Shown: positions 53,027 through 61,246 of the stretch, one piece after another
Numbering within the stretch: position 1 is the stretch's first letter
Layout of the letters: every line of letters starts with the position of its first letter
Assembly: GCA_047605545.1 (NCBI GenBank)
Contig: JASGFL010000003.1
Coordinates: forward strand, 20,598-84,597
Reading direction: 5' to 3'
Source: Asticcacaulis sp047605545
Lineage (GTDB): Bacteria; Pseudomonadota; Alphaproteobacteria; Caulobacterales; Caulobacteraceae
DNA length: 64,000 bases
Program-made: the position numbers and the translations under genes
Notes under the pieces: model-generated
The model's input: the letters and a program-made list of their open reading frames with translations, nothing else
Databases searched by the model: none
What the model was told of the DNA's origin: nothing

Positions 53027-54154
53027 TTAGTTTTTGTTGTTTTTGAAAAAGACGCGTTTGGCATTGGTGTAATAGAGCTTGTCTATCACGCTTTTGGGCA
53101 GATTCAGGCCCGTGACATCGGCTTCGATATCATCGACGCGGCGCACCGTATCGGTGGCCAGATAGGCCCAGTCATTGCGCCAGTATTCATGCGCTGTCGC
53201 ACGGAAAGCGGCGGGGTCATCACCCGGATTTAAGGTCAGGTCAGTGCCGTACATCAGACGATCCTGATATTTGATGAAGAAGTTGCGCACCTTTTGGTAA
53301 TCACGCACGGACTGATACTGAATTTGCGTGATACGCGCGGCCAGTTCAAGCGTGGCGTTGGGGTGGGCATCAAGGAATTTGGCGGCCTCATCGACGCTCC
53401 ATTCCAGACTGCCCATATGTGCGCCGATAAAGTTCAGTTCGGGATGTCTGGTCACAAAGCGGTCGCGGTGCTGGATCAGCTCTTCGTAGCGCGGCATCTG
53501 CGGCTGCTTGTACATATGATATTCGGGGAAGTTGCCGAAATAGAGCTTGTCATTGGTCGTGGTCATTTCCTCGACCGGCAGCCAGGCGTTCTTCGGTTCG
53601 GCCTGATGGGCAATGAAGGCCAGACCGCGCTTTTCGATATGGGCAATCACCGGATCGAAACCGGCATCGTCGATAAAGATCAGCTTGCCGTTCTTGTCGC
53701 GCTCGACCATGCCGACGTTTTTCCAGACCTTGACGCCCAGAGCGCCCTGATCGGCTTCGGAGTCGATATAGGCATTGGTTTTACCGGCCCATTCCGGTGT
53801 GCCGAAGCCCTGCATGCTGAAGGTGGCGGCATAGTGGAAATGTTTGGGGTCAGCCTTATGGAACAGGTGGGCCGCATCTGCCTGATCGGCAATCGACGGA
53901 AAGGCCGGATAATCGACATTAATCGTCAGAAGCTCGAAATTGTCGGCCTTCGCCTGATCGACAAAGGCTGAGTCCTTCACATTCAGGTGTACGTGCGCAT
54001 CGAACTTGCGCACCTTGGTGAAATCTTCGAGGGTATAATGTGCCTCTGCGGTTTCGGTTGCCGTGTCCGAGGCGGGGGTGGTGCAGCCGGTCAGCAGAAG
54101 GCCGGTAGCGCCCAGAGCCAGACAGATATAATGGGGCAGGCGGTTTGAAAGCAT
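53027..54154 (-). CDS. Amidohydrolase-family lipoprotein (PF04909 type)
   Basis: A protein of 375 residues with a lipobox (GLLLTGC). The TIM-barrel metal site is visible as FDAHVHLNV at the start of the domain, FIAHQAEP, FIGAHMGS and the Asp in MYGTDLTL. The start at 54154 is preferred because a near-perfect AAGGAGGT lies 7 nt upstream; a longer frame would cross the divergent operators. Members include decarboxylases and lactonases; it does not look like a GalNAc-6-phosphate deacetylase. Its place in the glycosidase operon suggests action on a sugar derivative outside the cytoplasm, but that is inference. Confidence 0.83.
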   Translation of the reverse strand: MLSNRLPHYICLALGATGLLLTGCTTPASDTATETAEAHYTLEDFTKVRKFDAHVHLNVKDSAFVDQAKADNFELLTINVDYPAFPSIADQADAAHLFHKADPKHFHYAATFSMQGFGTPEWAGKTNAYIDSEADQGALGVKVWKNVGMVERDKNGKLIFIDDAGFDPVIAHIEKRGLAFIAHQAEPKNAWLPVEEMTTTNDKLYFGNFPEYHMYKQPQMPRYEELIQHRDRFVTRHPELNFIGAHMGSLEWSVDEAAKFLDAHPNATLELAARITQIQYQSVRDYQKVRNFFIKYQDRLMYGTDLTLNPGDDPAAFRATAHEYWRNDWAYLATDTVRRVDDIEADVTGLNLPKSVIDKLYYTNAKRVFFKNNKN

Positions 54155-54170
54155 CGCAGCGACCTCCTTA

Positions 54171-54230
54171 GTTTCGCAAAAACAACGAAAACGAAATTTA
54201 ATGTTTCGATTATATGTCTTTTTGTTTGCC
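54171..54230. promoter_or_regulatory. Candidate AgaR operators between the GH27 operon and GH36
   Basis: On the minus strand TTTCGTTTTCGTTGTTTT (54196-54179) matches the core of the site at 57551-57568 in 17 of 18 bases. On the plus strand TATGTCTTTTTGTTTGCC (54213-54230) is a second related repeat facing the GH36 gene. Confidence 0.65.
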
Positions 54231-54335
54231 TTTTTATTTTGACTTGTGCAACATGAAAATGATCGCACAGCCCCATCACCTATAAGAATACAGCGTTTAC
54301 TCGGGGCAGGCAGGCGCAGAGGAGTTACAGCACCA

Positions 54336-56423
54336 ATGATCCCCAAACCGCTTACGACCCAAATGAAACGACGTAATTTCCTGAAGCTGATGACCGGTAC
54401 GGTCGTGGCGTCAGGTCTGGCGGGCGCAGTGCCTGCTATGGCGCAACTGGCGCTGGCGTCCGTCACAGACGGTACGATAACCATTGAATTTGATACGGCG
54501 CTACATAGCCGCATCATTTCCGGTCTTGGTGGCAAGTCAACGGTACTGACCGATTTCGCCCCTTCGGATACGCTTTCGCTGGTTGATGGCAAGCGCATTG
54601 ATAATTTCAGCTTTGCCGGTCATTCGCGCGCGGCGGTCAATGATATTCACGGCAAGGGCACAGCCCATACGGTGCGCGGCGTTTCCGCCGAAGGCATCGA
54701 AAAGGTGCTGGTGATTACCCTTTATGACCGTTATCCGGGCTTTGCCCTGACGCGGACGACCTATCGCAACCGCGGGGCTGAGGCCGTTTCGGTACAGCGC
54801 TGGCGCGGCCATGCCTATGCGCTGAAGTCTTCGGGCGTAGGCTTCTGGTCATGGTCAGGGGCGACGCACGAAAACCGCCGCGACTGGGTGCAGCCGGTGG
54901 GCGAAGGCTTTGATCAGCCGAACTTTATGGGCATGAATGCCTCTGACTACGGGTCGGGGACGCCGATCGTTGACGCCTGGCGGCCTGATGCCGGTCTGGC
55001 GGTCGGTCACGTCGAAACGCGGCCCAAGCTGGTGTCGCTGCCGCTGCTGGGTACGGCGGCAGGCGCTTCGGTGGCCATTGAAGAGAGCCGTGCCTTTGAA
55101 CTGGCGGGCGGTGATAGCTTCACCACGCTTGAGACCTTTGTGACCGTTCACCAGCGCGACTATTATGCGACGCTTGATACCTATCGCCGGATCATGGCCG
55201 ATAAGGGCATGGCGGCACCGAAGCCGACCGAGGGCTGCTATGAGGCCATCTGGTGTGCATGGGGTTATGATCGCGATTTCACCATTGCCGAGATCGAAGG
55301 CTCGCTGTCTAAGGTCAAGGATATGGGCCTTGAGTGGGCGGTGATCGATGACGGCTGGCAGACCTCGGAAGGGGACTGGTATCTGGATGTCGCCAAGTTC
55401 CCGCGTAAAGACGAGGACATGATCGCCCTTGTGCAGATGATCCGTGCGGCGGGCCTTAAACCCAAGCTGTGGCTGGCGCCGCTGGCGGTTGATCCGGGCA
55501 CCGATCTGCTGCGTTATAATACCGATCAGCTTGTGCTCAATGAATGGGGCGCGGTGCAGGATGTCAGCTGGTGGAACGCCTTCTATCTGTGTCCGGCCTA
55601 TGGTCCTGTGCGTGACTTCACCAAGGCGCTGATCACCAAGATTATCGGTGAGTGGGGCTTTGATGGCATCAAGCTGGATGGCCAGCATATGAACGCCGTG
55701 GCCCCTTGTTATAACCCGAAGCACAATCACGTCCATCCGACGGATTCGGTTGAGCAGATTCAGGACTTCTGGAAGATGGTCTATGATACGGCCATTGCCA
55801 TTAAACCACATGCGGTCATCGAGTTCTGCCCGTGCGGTACGGCCTATGCCTTCTATAACCTGCCCTATACCAATCAGGTGCCGTCATCTGATCCGCTGTC
55901 GTCCTGGCAGATCCGTCACAAGGGCAAGTCGCTCAAGGCGCTTATGGGCGGTGATGCGGCCTATGCCGGTGACCATGTGGAGCTGAGTGACAACGGTACG
56001 GACTTCGCTTCAAGCGTCGGTATCGGGGCCATTGTCTCGACCAAGTTCACCTATCCGCACGAAGGACGTGGCAAGGATGCCAACTTCCTGCTGACGCCGG
56101 AACGTGAAGTGGTGTGGCGCAAGTGGATCGATATCTATAACCAGAAGATGCTGCCCAAGGGCCAGTATCGCGGTGAGCTTTATGATATCGGCTTCGATAA
56201 GCCCGAAGCCCATGCCATCGAAAAGGACGGCAAGCTCTATTACGCCTTCTATGCACCGACATGGAATGGTGAAGTTGAGTTGCGCGGCCTGCAAAAGGGC
56301 AATTATGCCATCCGCGACTATTTCAACGACACCAATCTGGGGCGCGCCAATGCCTCGGGCAATCGCATCAATGCGGCGTTTGACGGCTTCCTGCTGCTCG
56401 AAGCCACGCCGGTCAGGGGGTAG
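54336..56423 (+). CDS. GH36-type alpha-galactosidase, Tat-exported
   Basis: A glycoside hydrolase of 695 residues whose N-terminus carries a twin-arginine signal (KRRNFLKLMTGTVVASG). The GH36/clan D signatures are VIDDGWQTSEGDW, KLWLAPL, the nucleophile Asp448 in GFDGIKLDGQHMN and a probable acid/base Asp519 in VPSSDPLSSWQIR. I choose the ATG at 54336, which follows AGAGGAG. It probably removes terminal alpha-galactosyl or alpha-GalNAc residues in the periplasm. The permease gene starts 2 nt after its stop. Confidence 0.87.
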   Translation: MIPKPLTTQMKRRNFLKLMTGTVVASGLAGAVPAMAQLALASVTDGTITIEFDTALHSRIISGLGGKSTVLTDFAPSDTLSLVDGKRIDNFSFAGHSRAAVNDIHGKGTAHTVRGVSAEGIEKVLVITLYDRYPGFALTRTTYRNRGAEAVSVQRWRGHAYALKSSGVGFWSWSGATHENRRDWVQPVGEGFDQPNFMGMNASDYGSGTPIVDAWRPDAGLAVGHVETRPKLVSLPLLGTAAGASVAIEESRAFELAGGDSFTTLETFVTVHQRDYYATLDTYRRIMADKGMAAPKPTEGCYEAIWCAWGYDRDFTIAEIEGSLSKVKDMGLEWAVIDDGWQTSEGDWYLDVAKFPRKDEDMIALVQMIRAAGLKPKLWLAPLAVDPGTDLLRYNTDQLVLNEWGAVQDVSWWNAFYLCPAYGPVRDFTKALITKIIGEWGFDGIKLDGQHMNAVAPCYNPKHNHVHPTDSVEQIQDFWKMVYDTAIAIKPHAVIEFCPCGTAYAFYNLPYTNQVPSSDPLSSWQIRHKGKSLKALMGGDAAYAGDHVELSDNGTDFASSVGIGAIVSTKFTYPHEGRGKDANFLLTPEREVVWRKWIDIYNQKMLPKGQYRGELYDIGFDKPEAHAIEKDGKLYYAFYAPTWNGEVELRGLQKGNYAIRDYFNDTNLGRANASGNRINAAFDGFLLLEATPVRG

Positions 56424-56425
56424 TT

Positions 56426-57319
56426 ATGGACGTTGCCGTCAATACGGATGTTGGCCATAAGCGCTGGCTTTGGTTTGCCTTTGCGACCGTTGCCCTGTGG
56501 GGGGTATGGGGGGCGTTTGCCGGCATTTCGGCGGCGCGCGGTTTCCCTGAGACTCTGGTCTATTGCGTCTGGGCTTTGACCATGATCCTGCCGGCGGTCT
56601 ATGTGCTGGCCAAGGCGGGGTGGAAGCTGGATCGTGATCCGATGGCCATTCTTTATGGGCTGATCATCGGCTTTACCGGTGCGGGGGGGCAGATGATTCT
56701 GTTCTATACCGTCAGCACCGGTCCGGCCTATCTGATCTTTCCGGTCATTTCCCTGTCGCCGCTGGTGACCATTATCCTGTCGTTCTTTTTGTTGCGTGAG
56801 CGGACAAGCTGGCTGGGAGCGCTGGGGGTGGTTCTGGCGCTTGTGGCCCTGCCGATGTTTGATTTTTCGCCCGAAAGCGGCTTTTCGGCCCTGAGCGGCG
56901 GCAGCTGGTTCCCTCTGGCCCTGATCATCATGGCCTGCTGGGGTGTGCAGGCCTATTTCATGAAGCTGGCCAATGGCCGCATGAGCGCGGAAAGTATCTT
57001 TTTCTATATGATGTTGACAGGGCTGATGCTGATTCCGGTCGCGCTGCTGATGACCGATTTCAGCCAGCCGATTAACTGGGGCTGGGACGGGCCGCTTCTG
57101 ACGGCGGGTATCCAGATCCTGAACGCGATTGGGGCGCTTTGTCTGGTGTTTGCGTTCCGTTATGGCAAGGCGATTGTTGTGTCGCCTCTGACCAATGCGG
57201 GCGGGCCTTTGGTGACGGCGGTGATTTCGCTGCTGATTGCCGGTATCGTGCCCGGATGGCTTAAGACAGTCGGGCTTGTGCTCGCCTTTATTGCGTCAGC
57301 TTTACTGGCATTGACCTGA
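56426..57319 (+). CDS. DMT-superfamily (EamA-like) permease
   Basis: A 297-residue inner-membrane protein of about ten membrane segments in two repeats (FATVALWGVWGAFAGISAARG; GVQAYFMKLANGRMSAESIFFYMML), with the conserved loop ISLSPLVTIILSFFLLRERTS. Co-transcribed with the GH36 gene, so it is the best candidate for the inner-membrane importer of the released sugar. DMT proteins often export metabolites, so direction and substrate are uncertain. Confidence 0.82.
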   Translation: MDVAVNTDVGHKRWLWFAFATVALWGVWGAFAGISAARGFPETLVYCVWALTMILPAVYVLAKAGWKLDRDPMAILYGLIIGFTGAGGQMILFYTVSTGPAYLIFPVISLSPLVTIILSFFLLRERTSWLGALGVVLALVALPMFDFSPESGFSALSGGSWFPLALIIMACWGVQAYFMKLANGRMSAESIFFYMMLTGLMLIPVALLMTDFSQPINWGWDGPLLTAGIQILNAIGALCLVFAFRYGKAIVVSPLTNAGGPLVTAVISLLIAGIVPGWLKTVGLVLAFIASALLALT

Positions 57320-57325
57320 CGCATG

Positions 57326-57365
57326 CCGGCCCTGACGCCCCCCTTCTCGTGTCGGGCCGGTTTTT
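57326..57365 (+). terminator. First terminator after the GH36/permease unit
   Basis: CCGGCCC-T-GAC (57326-57336) pairs with GTCGGGCCGG (57351-57360), ten pairs with a bulged T, followed by five T residues. Confidence 0.7.
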
Positions 57366-57411
57366 CAGCGTATCCTGAACCTTTTGATGTGGATGCGTGA
57401 CGTGCACCTTA

Positions 57412-57441
57412 GCCGCCCTTTTTCGAAAGGGCGGCCTTTTT
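57412..57441 (+). terminator. Second terminator before the aldolase operon
   Basis: GCCGCCCTTT (57412-57421), a TTCG loop and AAAGGGCGGC (57426-57435) are followed by C and five T residues. Tandem terminators insulate the aldolase operon from upstream transcription. Confidence 0.88.
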
Positions 57442-57460
57442 GTGCGTTTTGTTTGCGCGA

Positions 57461-57580
57461 TATGTTTCATTTTGTCGTGTCATGGGGGCATGGGTGAGGT
57501 TATTTTTGGATTTTTTGTCTAATTGTAATACTAAAGCGAAATTTTATATGTTTCGTTTTCATTGTTTTCGTTGCGTTTAG
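57461..57580 (+). promoter_or_regulatory. Candidate AgaR operators before the aldolase-isomerase-kinase operon
   Basis: TATGTTTCATTTTGTCG (57461-57477) and TATGTTTCGTTTTCATTG (57547-57564, running on into TTTTCGTTGCG) share TATGTTTCRTTTT, 86 bp apart, in the AT-rich region ahead of the 57643 start. Paired sites could allow looping. With the two terminators they account for the 323-nt gap. Confidence 0.65.
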
Positions 57581-57642
57581 ATTGTCGATCGGTTAGGCTT
57601 GGGGCAGTTATCTGGAGTCACTGCTTTCTGAAAGGACTTGTC

Positions 57643-58956
57643 ATGAAGGCGATGCTCGATCTGGTCGCCCGCCATAAGGCGGGGGAGGCCTGCGGCATAT
57701 ATTCGGTCTGTTCGGCCCATCCGCTGGTTATCAGCGCCACCTTCCGTCACGCACTGAAAACGGGTGCCGATGTCACCCTGATCGAAGCCACCTGCAATCA
57801 GGTCAATCAGGACGGCGGCTATACGGGTATGACGCCTGAGGCGTTCCGTAATTTTGTCTATGCACTGGCTGACCGTGCCGGTTTGCCGCGTGAAAAAGTT
57901 TTGCTGGGCGGCGACCATCTGGGGCCGAATCCGTGGACCAATATGAGCGCCGAAGAGGCGATGAAAAAGGCCGACGTGCTGATTGAGCAATATGTCGCTG
58001 CCGGTTTCCGCAAGATTCACGCCGACTGTTCCATGTCCTGTGCTGATGATCCTGTGCCCTTGCCGGAAGAAACCATTGCCAGTCGTGCGGCACGTCTGAT
58101 TGCCATTGCCGAGGCTACGCAAAAGCGGGTAGGCGGAGAGCCGTGCGTTTATGTTATCGGTACCGAAGTGCCGGTGCCCGGCGGGGCGGCAGAGGATCTG
58201 CCGGAGCTTGAGGTCACCCATCCCGAAGCGGCGCTGGCGACCATCGAGACGCATCGCCGTATCTTTGCTGATGCCGGTATTGCCGATGCCTGGCCGCGCG
58301 TAATTGCAACGGTTGTTCAGCCCGGTGTCGAGTTCGATCACCACAAGGTTATAGACTATGATCGCCGCAAGGCCGTGGCCTTAAGTCAGGCGCTTAATGA
58401 TCAGCCGAATCTGGTGTTTGAGGCCCATTCCACCGACTATCAGACGCCTGAGGCGCTGAAGGCATTGGTGGAAGACCATTTTGCCATCCTGAAAGTAGGG
58501 CCGGGTGTGACCTTTGCCCTGCGCGAAGCCTTCTGGGCGCTGGATGCCATTGAACGTGAGTGGCTGGGTGAGACCAAAGCGTCGCAGTTCCGCAAGGTGG
58601 CCATTGCCCGCATGACGGCCGAGCCGCGCAACTGGGCGAAATATTACCATTCCAAGGGCGATGCCCTGCAGTTTGATCTGCAATACAGCCTGTCTGATCG
58701 TATCCGCTATTACTGGCCGGATGAGATCATTACGGCGGCTCAGGAAAAGATGTTCGACAATCTGAGTGACAACCCGCCGCCGCTGGCCCTGATCAGCCAG
58801 TACCTGCCCGACGCCTATGCGGCGGTGCGCGGCGAGGGGCTGCCCCTTGATCCTTCTTATCTGGTTATGGCCCATATCGGGTCGGCGCTGGATGCCTATT
58901 ATGCTGCCTGTACGCCTGAAGCGACAGTGACAAGTCCGGAGTTTATCGATGCGTGA
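57643..58956 (+). CDS. agaZ: D-tagatose-1,6-bisphosphate aldolase subunit, KbaZ/GatZ/AgaZ type
   Basis: A protein of 437 residues of the GatZ/KbaZ family: GIYSVCSAHPLVISATF, EATCNQVNQDGGYTGMTP, LGGDHLGPNPW, KIHADCSMSCADD and VIGTEVPVPGG are conserved blocks. In enterobacteria this subunit supports the class II aldolase KbaY/GatY; in GalNAc operons without a KbaY partner it is thought to act as the aldolase itself, and no partner is present here. Start chosen at 57643 with AAAGGA upstream. It overlaps agaS by 8 nt. Confidence 0.9.
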   Translation: MKAMLDLVARHKAGEACGIYSVCSAHPLVISATFRHALKTGADVTLIEATCNQVNQDGGYTGMTPEAFRNFVYALADRAGLPREKVLLGGDHLGPNPWTNMSAEEAMKKADVLIEQYVAAGFRKIHADCSMSCADDPVPLPEETIASRAARLIAIAEATQKRVGGEPCVYVIGTEVPVPGGAAEDLPELEVTHPEAALATIETHRRIFADAGIADAWPRVIATVVQPGVEFDHHKVIDYDRRKAVALSQALNDQPNLVFEAHSTDYQTPEALKALVEDHFAILKVGPGVTFALREAFWALDAIEREWLGETKASQFRKVAIARMTAEPRNWAKYYHSKGDALQFDLQYSLSDRIRYYWPDEIITAAQEKMFDNLSDNPPPLALISQYLPDAYAAVRGEGLPLDPSYLVMAHIGSALDAYYAACTPEATVTSPEFIDA

Positions 58957-60115
58957 ATCAGTTTCCACCCTTGGCTTCGGTGATGAAGCCCTAGAGCGTC
59001 TGGGCGGTTTGTGGACGGCACGTGAAATCGCGCAGCAGCCTGAAATGCTGCGTCAGACACAGGCTTTGCTGATGGCGCAAAAGGCTGAGCTTGAGGCCTT
59101 TCTCAAGCCGGTGCTGGCGCAAACCAACGCACGCGTCATCCTGACCGGCGCGGGTACCTCTGCCTTTATCGGGGCCTGTCTGGCACCTGTGCTGGCGACC
59201 GAACTTAAGCGCCGTGTCGAAGCCATTCCGACTACGGATCTGGTCTGTGCGCCGCAACTCTATTTCGAGACCGATACGCCGACGCTTCTGGTGTCGTTTG
59301 GCCGTTCGGGTAATTCGCCCGAAAGTCTGGCGGCGCTGGAACTGGCGGATCGTTTCGTCAGCGACCTGCACCATCTGGTGATCACCTGTAACGAAGGGGG
59401 TGCGCTGGCGCGTTATGCGGCGACCTCAAAAGGCTACACGGTGCTTCTGCCCGAAGAGACGCATGACCGTTCCTTCGCCATGACCTCCAGTTTCTCGTGC
59501 ATGACCTATGCGGCCTTGAGCGCGCTTACGGGCGTCAGTGTCTGGCAGGATCGGGTCGAGGCCATTGCCCGCGCCACGCAGGGCGTGATCAGTGAATATG
59601 GCGCGACGCTGAAGACCATTGCCGATGCCGGTTATGAGCGGGTGGTTTATCTGGGCAGCCACATTTTCCAGGGTCTGGCGCGCGAGGCGGGCCTGAAGCT
59701 TCTGGAACTGACCAATGGGGGTCTGGTGACCCTGTTCGATTCCCCGCTGGGCTTCCGTCATGGGCCGAAGACCATTGTGAACGCGAAGACGCTGGTGGTC
59801 GTGTTCCTGTCGAACAATGCCTATACGCGCAGCTATGACACCGATCTGGTGGACGAACTGCGCCGCGATGGCGATGCGGCACGGGTGATTGCCATTACGG
59901 CTCAGGAAGGCGCGGGTCTGCCCGAAGCCGATCAGATCCGTATTCGCGGCCTTGAGGCGGCAGAGGATGCGGCGCTTCTGGTGCCCTATATTGTCGCGCC
60001 ACAAATCTTTGCCTTTTATGAGGCTTTGCGGCACAATCTGACACCGGACAAGCCCAACACCTCCGGCACGGTCAACCGTGTGGTGCAGGGTGTACGCATT
60101 CATGAGCTGGACTAG
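58949..60115 (+). CDS. agaS: AgaS-type SIS-domain galactosamine-6-phosphate deaminase/isomerase
   Basis: A 388-residue cytoplasmic sugar isomerase with two SIS domains: RVILTGAGTSAFIG and LLVSFGRSGNSPESLAALELA in the first, and VVYLGSHIFQGLAREAGLKLLELTNG with SPLGFRHGPKTIVN in the second. The length and motifs fit AgaS, which converts galactosamine-6-phosphate to tagatose-6-phosphate and ammonia, better than the glutamine-dependent GlmS. Between the aldolase subunit and the kinase. Confidence 0.9.
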   Translation: MRESVSTLGFGDEALERLGGLWTAREIAQQPEMLRQTQALLMAQKAELEAFLKPVLAQTNARVILTGAGTSAFIGACLAPVLATELKRRVEAIPTTDLVCAPQLYFETDTPTLLVSFGRSGNSPESLAALELADRFVSDLHHLVITCNEGGALARYAATSKGYTVLLPEETHDRSFAMTSSFSCMTYAALSALTGVSVWQDRVEAIARATQGVISEYGATLKTIADAGYERVVYLGSHIFQGLAREAGLKLLELTNGGLVTLFDSPLGFRHGPKTIVNAKTLVVVFLSNNAYTRSYDTDLVDELRRDGDAARVIAITAQEGAGLPEADQIRIRGLEAAEDAALLVPYIVAPQIFAFYEALRHNLTPDKPNTSGTVNRVVQGVRIHELD

Positions 60116-60119
60116 GCCT

Positions 60120-61106
60120 ATGGCGCAGTCTTCCTATTTCCTCGGTGTGGATGGTGGCGGCACCAAGACGGGCTTTGTCCTGATGGATGCCGCGGGCCAG
60201 ACCGTGGCCACGCATCAGGGTGGCCCCTGCTATTATATCCAGATCGGTTTTGATGGCCTGCATGATCTGCTGGCGGAAGGGGTGGCGTCGGTTCTGTCTC
60301 AGGTATCGGCGGGGCCAGAGGATATTGCCTATGCGTTTTTCGGCTTGCCGGCGCATGGCGAGGATTCCAACGCACAGTCGTTTCTGGATGTGACGCCTGA
60401 GGCGGTTCTGGGGCATACGCGCTATGCCTGCGGCAATGATATGATCTGTGGCTGGGCCGGTTCTCTGGGCGGGGCGGACGGGATCAATATTGTCGCGGGG
60501 ACAGGCTCGATTGCCTATGGCGAGCGTGCGGGCAAGAAGGCGCGCGCCGGTGGCTGGGGTGAGCTGTTCTCGGACGAAGGCTCGGCCTACTGGATTGCCC
60601 TTCAGGGGTTGAACGCCTTTTCGCGTATGTCGGATGGCCGTTTGCCCAAGGGGCCACTGCACGCCATTTTGCGTGACCATTTCAAGCTGAAACACGATCT
60701 GGATATCTGCGGCATCGTCTTTGGGCGGGAACGTCCGTCACGTGACCGGATTGCGGCCCTGTCGCAGCTTGTCCGCACGGCGGCTCAGGCCGGTGATGCC
60801 GAGGCCCTGCGCATATTCGATCAGGCCGGTGCCGAACTGGCGGCGATCATCGACACGATCCGTACCCAGATTGGCTATGGTGAGGATGAGGTCATTCCGG
60901 TGTCCTATTCCGGCGGTGTGTTCCGTGCCGAGGCGCTGATACTGGAGCCGCTTGAGGCGCATCTGGGGGCCTTGTCTCAGGCCTACAGGCTTCAGGCGCC
61001 ACTGCTGTCGCCGACGCTGGGGGCCGCCCTTTATGCGGCGCGTCTGGCCGGTACGCCGGTTCAGGTGGCGGATGTTGAACGTGTAAAACAGGTGGCCGCA
61101 ACATAG
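60120..61106 (+). CDS. Sugar kinase of the BadF/BcrA ATPase family (AgaK/NagK-like)
   Basis: A 328-residue ASKHA-fold kinase. The phosphate-1 motif is FLGVDGGGTKTGFVLMD, and further family motifs are NIVAGTGSIAYGE, AGGWGELFSDEGSAYWIAL and VSYSGGVFRAEAL. In this operon it most likely phosphorylates galactosamine or N-acetylgalactosamine to supply AgaS. The start is uncertain: 60120 lies 4 nt after the agaS stop with a poor ribosome site, and translation may be coupled to agaS. Confidence 0.87.
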   Translation: MAQSSYFLGVDGGGTKTGFVLMDAAGQTVATHQGGPCYYIQIGFDGLHDLLAEGVASVLSQVSAGPEDIAYAFFGLPAHGEDSNAQSFLDVTPEAVLGHTRYACGNDMICGWAGSLGGADGINIVAGTGSIAYGERAGKKARAGGWGELFSDEGSAYWIALQGLNAFSRMSDGRLPKGPLHAILRDHFKLKHDLDICGIVFGRERPSRDRIAALSQLVRTAAQAGDAEALRIFDQAGAELAAIIDTIRTQIGYGEDEVIPVSYSGGVFRAEALILEPLEAHLGALSQAYRLQAPLLSPTLGAALYAARLAGTPVQVADVERVKQVAAT

Positions 61107-61145
61107 AGGGATTGTTTTCCCGCGCACCTCGGCGACGTTTGCTGC

Positions 61146-61231
61146 GATGCGTTATTTTTATTGCCGCATCGCAATAAAAGGGTTGACGCTCCGGTCAGGC
61201 TCTCCCACAAATGTGTTATTAAGTAACGCAT
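61146..61231 (+). promoter_or_regulatory. Dyads and promoter before the CxxC TonB receptor
   Basis: GATGCG/CGCATC arms (61146-61170) overlap a perfect TTTTATTGC-CGCATC-GCAATAAAA inverted repeat (61156-61179). A -35-like TTGACG follows at 61183. ATGTGTTATTAAGTAACGCAT (61211-61231) is a 21-bp dyad with 8 of 10 pairs and a GTTA-N5-TAAC core, the geometry of alphaproteobacterial Zur boxes as I know them. No AgaR-like repeat is present. Confidence 0.45.
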
Positions 61232-61246
61232 GCGTGGGGTAGTCTG

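Noticed and set aside
53027..54154. GalNAc-6-phosphate deacetylase (AgaA/NagA) to complete the pathway
   Set aside because: The sequence is an exported PF04909-type lipoprotein, not a cytoplasmic NagA-type enzyme.
61107..61246. AgaR-type operator before the CxxC TonB receptor
   Set aside because: No TTTCGTTTT-type repeat is present; the dyads there have a GTTA-N5-TAAC core instead.
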